A stretch of DNA of 64,000 nucleotides from DASQHW01 sp038209365 (lineage in GTDB: Bacteria; Actinomycetota; Acidimicrobiia; IMCC26256; PALSA-610), in NCBI GenBank assembly GCA_038209365.1, contig JBBQXS010000008.1:50303-114302 (forward strand), written 5' to 3'. A model generated the notes under the pieces. The model did not search any database, was not told where the DNA came from, and saw nothing but the letters and a program-made list of their open reading frames with translations. A program made the position numbers and the translations under genes. Within the stretch, counting starts at the first letter, position 1. Every line of letters begins with the position of its first letter. Of the stretch, positions 61,786-64,000 are shown piece by piece.

Positions 61786-63240
61786 ATGGCGAACGAGATC
61801 CGGAAGCCAACCACGAACGATGCCGGGATCGGCGTTCCGAGCGACGAGCACTCGCTCACGGTGGGGCCCGACGGCCCGATCCTGTTGCAGGATCATTACC
61901 TCATCGAGCAGATGGCGAACTTCAACCGGGAGCGCATCCCGGAGCGCCAGCCCCACGCAAAAGGGGCCGGCGCGTTCGGTCATTTCGAGGTGACGAACGA
62001 CGTCAGTCAGTACACCAAGGCGGCCGTCTTTCAACCCGGCACGAGTACCGACACCCTGATTCGTTTCTCGACTGTGGCCGGCGAGCGCGGGAGCCCCGAC
62101 ACGTGGCGCGACCCGCGCGGTTTCGCGCTGAAGTTCTACACGTCTGATGGCAACTACGACATGGTCGGCAACAACACCCCCGTGTTTTTCGTTCGTGACC
62201 CGATGAAGTTCCAGCACTTCATCCGCTCCCAGAAGCGCCGCGCTGACTCGGATATGCGCGACCACGACATGCAGTGGGACTTCTGGACGCTGTCGCCGGA
62301 ATCGGCGCACCAGGTGACGTACCTGATGGGTGACCGCGGGATCCCGAAGACCTGGCGTCACATGAACGGCTACTCCAGCCACACCTACATGTGGGTCAAC
62401 GCAAGTGCCGAGCGGTTCTGGGTGAAGTACCACTTCAAGACCGACCAGGGCATCGACTTCCTTACGCAAGCGGACGCCGACCGGATCGCCGGCGAGGACG
62501 GTGACTACCACCGGCGCGATCTGTTCGAGGCGATTGCGCGCGGCGAGTACCCGACGTGGACGCTGAAGGTGCAGATCATGCCCTTCGACGAAGCGCGAAC
62601 CTACCGTTTCAATCCCTTCGACCTGACCAAGGTGTGGCCCCACGGGGACTACCCGTTGCACGACGTCGGCCGGTTGACGTTGGATCGCAACCCCACCGAC
62701 TTCCACACCGAAATCGAGCAGGCCGCCTTCGAGCCGAACAACCTGGTGCCGGGCATCGGTGTCAGCCCGGACAAGATGCTGCTGGCCCGCGTCTTCTCCT
62801 ACGCCGACGCTCACCGTGCGCGGATGGGGGTCAACTACAAGCAGATCCCCGTGAACGCGCCCAAGGTGCCCGTGCACAGCTACAGCAAGGACGGAGCCAT
62901 GCGCGTTCACAACGTGTCCGACCCCGTCTACGCACCGAACTCCAAGGGCGGGCCCGCCGCCGACCCGGTCCGGTATCCGTATGCGGAGAGGTGGGAGGCC
63001 GACGGCGCGTTCGTCCACGCGGCCTACACCCTCCGCGAAGACGATGACGACTGGGGTCAGCCCGGCACGCTGGTGCGCGAGGTCATGGACGACGCGCAGC
63101 GCGTTCGGCTCGTGTCCAACGTCGTGGGGCATCTCAGCGAGGGCGTATCCGAGCCCGTGCTGCAGCGGGCGTTCGAATACTGGCGCAACATCGACAAGGA
63201 GACCGGCGACCGCGTTGCCCAACACATGAACGGCCGCTGA
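61786..63240 (+). CDS. katA: Clade-type monofunctional heme catalase
   Basis: A 484-residue catalase that disproportionates H2O2. The distal His lies in RIPERQPHAKGAGAFG, the distal Asn in GNNTPVFFVRDP, and the heme-ligating Tyr in RVFSYADAHRARMG. Length fits the small-subunit type. The start chosen is the second ATG, 8 bases after AGGGAGG; the first ATG two codons earlier is too close to the ribosome site. It stands between two IS6 relics, an arrangement consistent with transfer. Confidence 0.95.
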   Translation: MANEIRKPTTNDAGIGVPSDEHSLTVGPDGPILLQDHYLIEQMANFNRERIPERQPHAKGAGAFGHFEVTNDVSQYTKAAVFQPGTSTDTLIRFSTVAGERGSPDTWRDPRGFALKFYTSDGNYDMVGNNTPVFFVRDPMKFQHFIRSQKRRADSDMRDHDMQWDFWTLSPESAHQVTYLMGDRGIPKTWRHMNGYSSHTYMWVNASAERFWVKYHFKTDQGIDFLTQADADRIAGEDGDYHRRDLFEAIARGEYPTWTLKVQIMPFDEARTYRFNPFDLTKVWPHGDYPLHDVGRLTLDRNPTDFHTEIEQAAFEPNNLVPGIGVSPDKMLLARVFSYADAHRARMGVNYKQIPVNAPKVPVHSYSKDGAMRVHNVSDPVYAPNSKGGPAADPVRYPYAERWEADGAFVHAAYTLREDDDDWGQPGTLVREVMDDAQRVRLVSNVVGHLSEGVSEPVLQRAFEYWRNIDKETGDRVAQHMNGR

Positions 63241-63347
63241 AGGATCGCTACAGGAAAGCTCAGCGAGATAGCGCCGGCTGAGTCGTTGGGAACGGCGAGT
63301 GCGTCGATCGCGGTGATCCTCCTGTGGGTGCCGAAAACTCGCCCGAG

Positions 63348-63492
63348 GGCACTGTTGCGTTGAGTTGGATTGGGTGGCGCGGGACCGCGGTCGGTCGATG
63401 TTCGTTCAGATCGTCCGGGCGAGTTCGGTAAACATGTGCGCGACGCGACGATGGGCACGCGCGTCAACGCCGAGTTCATAGTGACCGCGACG
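63348..63492 (-). mobile_element. IS6-family 3' end remnant next to catalase
   Basis: Starts with the inverted repeat GGCACTGTTGCGTTG and retains, on the minus strand, the transposase end RRGHYELGVDARAHRRVAHMFTELARTI without the rest. It is cut at its inner side by the next mini-element. Confidence 0.75.
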
Positions 63493-63655
63493 GGCACTGT
63501 TGCATTGAGCCTTCGCGCCGTCATTCGGACCGCTGCCACGCGTCAGATGGGCGATGTGTGCCGCCCGAAATTCGGCGTCTTGTTCTATTCGCACACACGA
63601 GCGGCCACGCGGGCGGCCTTCGTCGTGTCCCATTTGCGTCCAACGCAACAGTGCC
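63493..63655. mobile_element. 163-bp mini-element with IS6-type inverted repeats
   Basis: GGCACTGTTGCATTG on the left and CAACGCAACAGTGCC on the right (inverted, 14 of 15 match) enclose 133 bases without a transposase frame. It is either a MITE-like derivative of IS6 or a deletion product of two abutting elements. No 8-base target duplication is visible. The following 63656-63863 stretch holds nothing else. Confidence 0.65.
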
Positions 63656-63863
63656 CGTGAAACACATCCTGGATGCGCAATCTGTCCCTTATCCGCAGTC
63701 GGAGTGCATTGTCGTTCGCGGCCCACTGGCTACTTGTTTCGAAATCAAGGGGCCGCTTCTGGTGGCCTTCGCACACTGCGCGCTCCAGCGGTCAGTGAGC
63801 GGAGATAGTTGGAGCGCCAGCAGGTTGCATGGCCGCGACGCGGGCGCGCGCCCCAACCACGAC

Positions 63864-64000
63864 GGCACTGTTGCGTTGTGCCGGATCGGCGAGCGCGGAT
63901 GCCGTTGTGCTTGCGGGGGTCGGTCAGATTGTCTGTGCGAGTTCGGTGAACGCGGCCGCGAGGCGACGATGCGCCCGGACGTCGGTTCCAAGTTCGTAGT
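63864..64000 (-). mobile_element. IS6-family element, cut by the window end
   Basis: Begins with GGCACTGTTGCGTTG. On the minus strand it includes the end of an IS6 transposase, YELGTDVRAHRRLAAAFTEL, AQTI, with stop near 63924. It continues beyond the window, so whether the gene is complete cannot be told. Confidence 0.8.

Noticed and set aside
61383..62147. 254-residue frame upstream and inside katA
   Set aside because: Overlaps the catalase N terminus in another frame; low-complexity Arg/His composition.

Overview
The window looks like chromosomal DNA of a high-GC actinobacterium. The best guess is an Acidimicrobiia-like lineage: it carries actinobacterial markers (DUF222/HNH protein, class E-type sortase, class II FBPase, a Rho with a long basic disordered insert), and its gene order follows the Mycobacterium argS-lysA-hom-thrC-(thrB)-rho-rpmE-prfA-prmC-...-wecA-atpI-atpBEFHAGDC locus. 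No rRNA or intact tRNA was seen, and the lineage is inferred from proteins and synteny only.

Layout. 1-5.6 kb: an envelope-glycan style cluster on the + strand (GT4 glycosyltransferase cut by the window edge, methyltransferase, alpha/alpha-toroid-like protein, GT87 mannosyltransferase). 5.5-8.2 kb, - strand: SDR, an acyl-CoA mutase large subunit with isobutyryl-CoA-mutase-type active-site residues, and a small conserved protein. 8.3-11.8 kb: glpX (+), then a DUF222/HNH protein and an MFS exporter. 11.9-22.4 kb, - strand: rpiB, glyA, wecA, two small AtpZ/AtpI membrane proteins and the complete F1Fo ATP synthase operon atpBEFHAGDC, with many 4-base stop/start overlaps. 22.4-25.9 kb, +: two PD-(D/E)XK-like proteins with Cys clusters, a thiolase-like enzyme and a DUF983 protein. 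25.9-30.6 kb, -: prfA, prmC, a luciferase-like oxidoreductase and a probable ferritin-like di-iron protein. 30.6-33.1 kb: a small accessory islet with an IS1595-type transposase, an RHH protein, a broken zinc-ribbon gene, a Lys-rich 54-residue protein and a candidate HEPN-like protein. 33.1-36.1 kb: TetR regulator and FtsX-type permease. 36.1-49 kb: rpmE, rho, an archaeal-type phosphoglycerate-mutase homologue that probably replaces homoserine kinase, a PQQ-type sugar dehydrogenase lipoprotein, and the coupled operon argS-lysA-hom-thrC-sortase-SDR. 49-50.5 kb: GGDEF protein plus an overlapping unknown.

At about 50.57 kb the ordered core gene block ends in a 5' half of a tRNA gene joined to a decayed IS6 end. 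From there to 64 kb the DNA is accessory: at least six IS6-family ends or relics sharing the terminal repeat GGCACTGTTGCRTTG, interspersed with nitronate monooxygenase, a GH63-like glycosidase, a STAS protein, two secreted proteins, an HTH protein, a tandem repeat, an SRPBCC protein and a clade-type catalase that sits between two IS6 relics.

Functionally the core part couples amino-acid biosynthesis (Lys/Thr/Gly), translation termination, Rho termination, lipid-linked glycan initiation and ATP synthesis. The most unusual points are the candidate non-orthologous homoserine kinase, the ICM-type mutase residues, the paired Fe-S nuclease-like proteins, a small 'WVDGFE' domain shared by two otherwise unrelated proteins, an AtpF with an exported N-terminal segment, and the tRNA/IS6-bounded decaying island.
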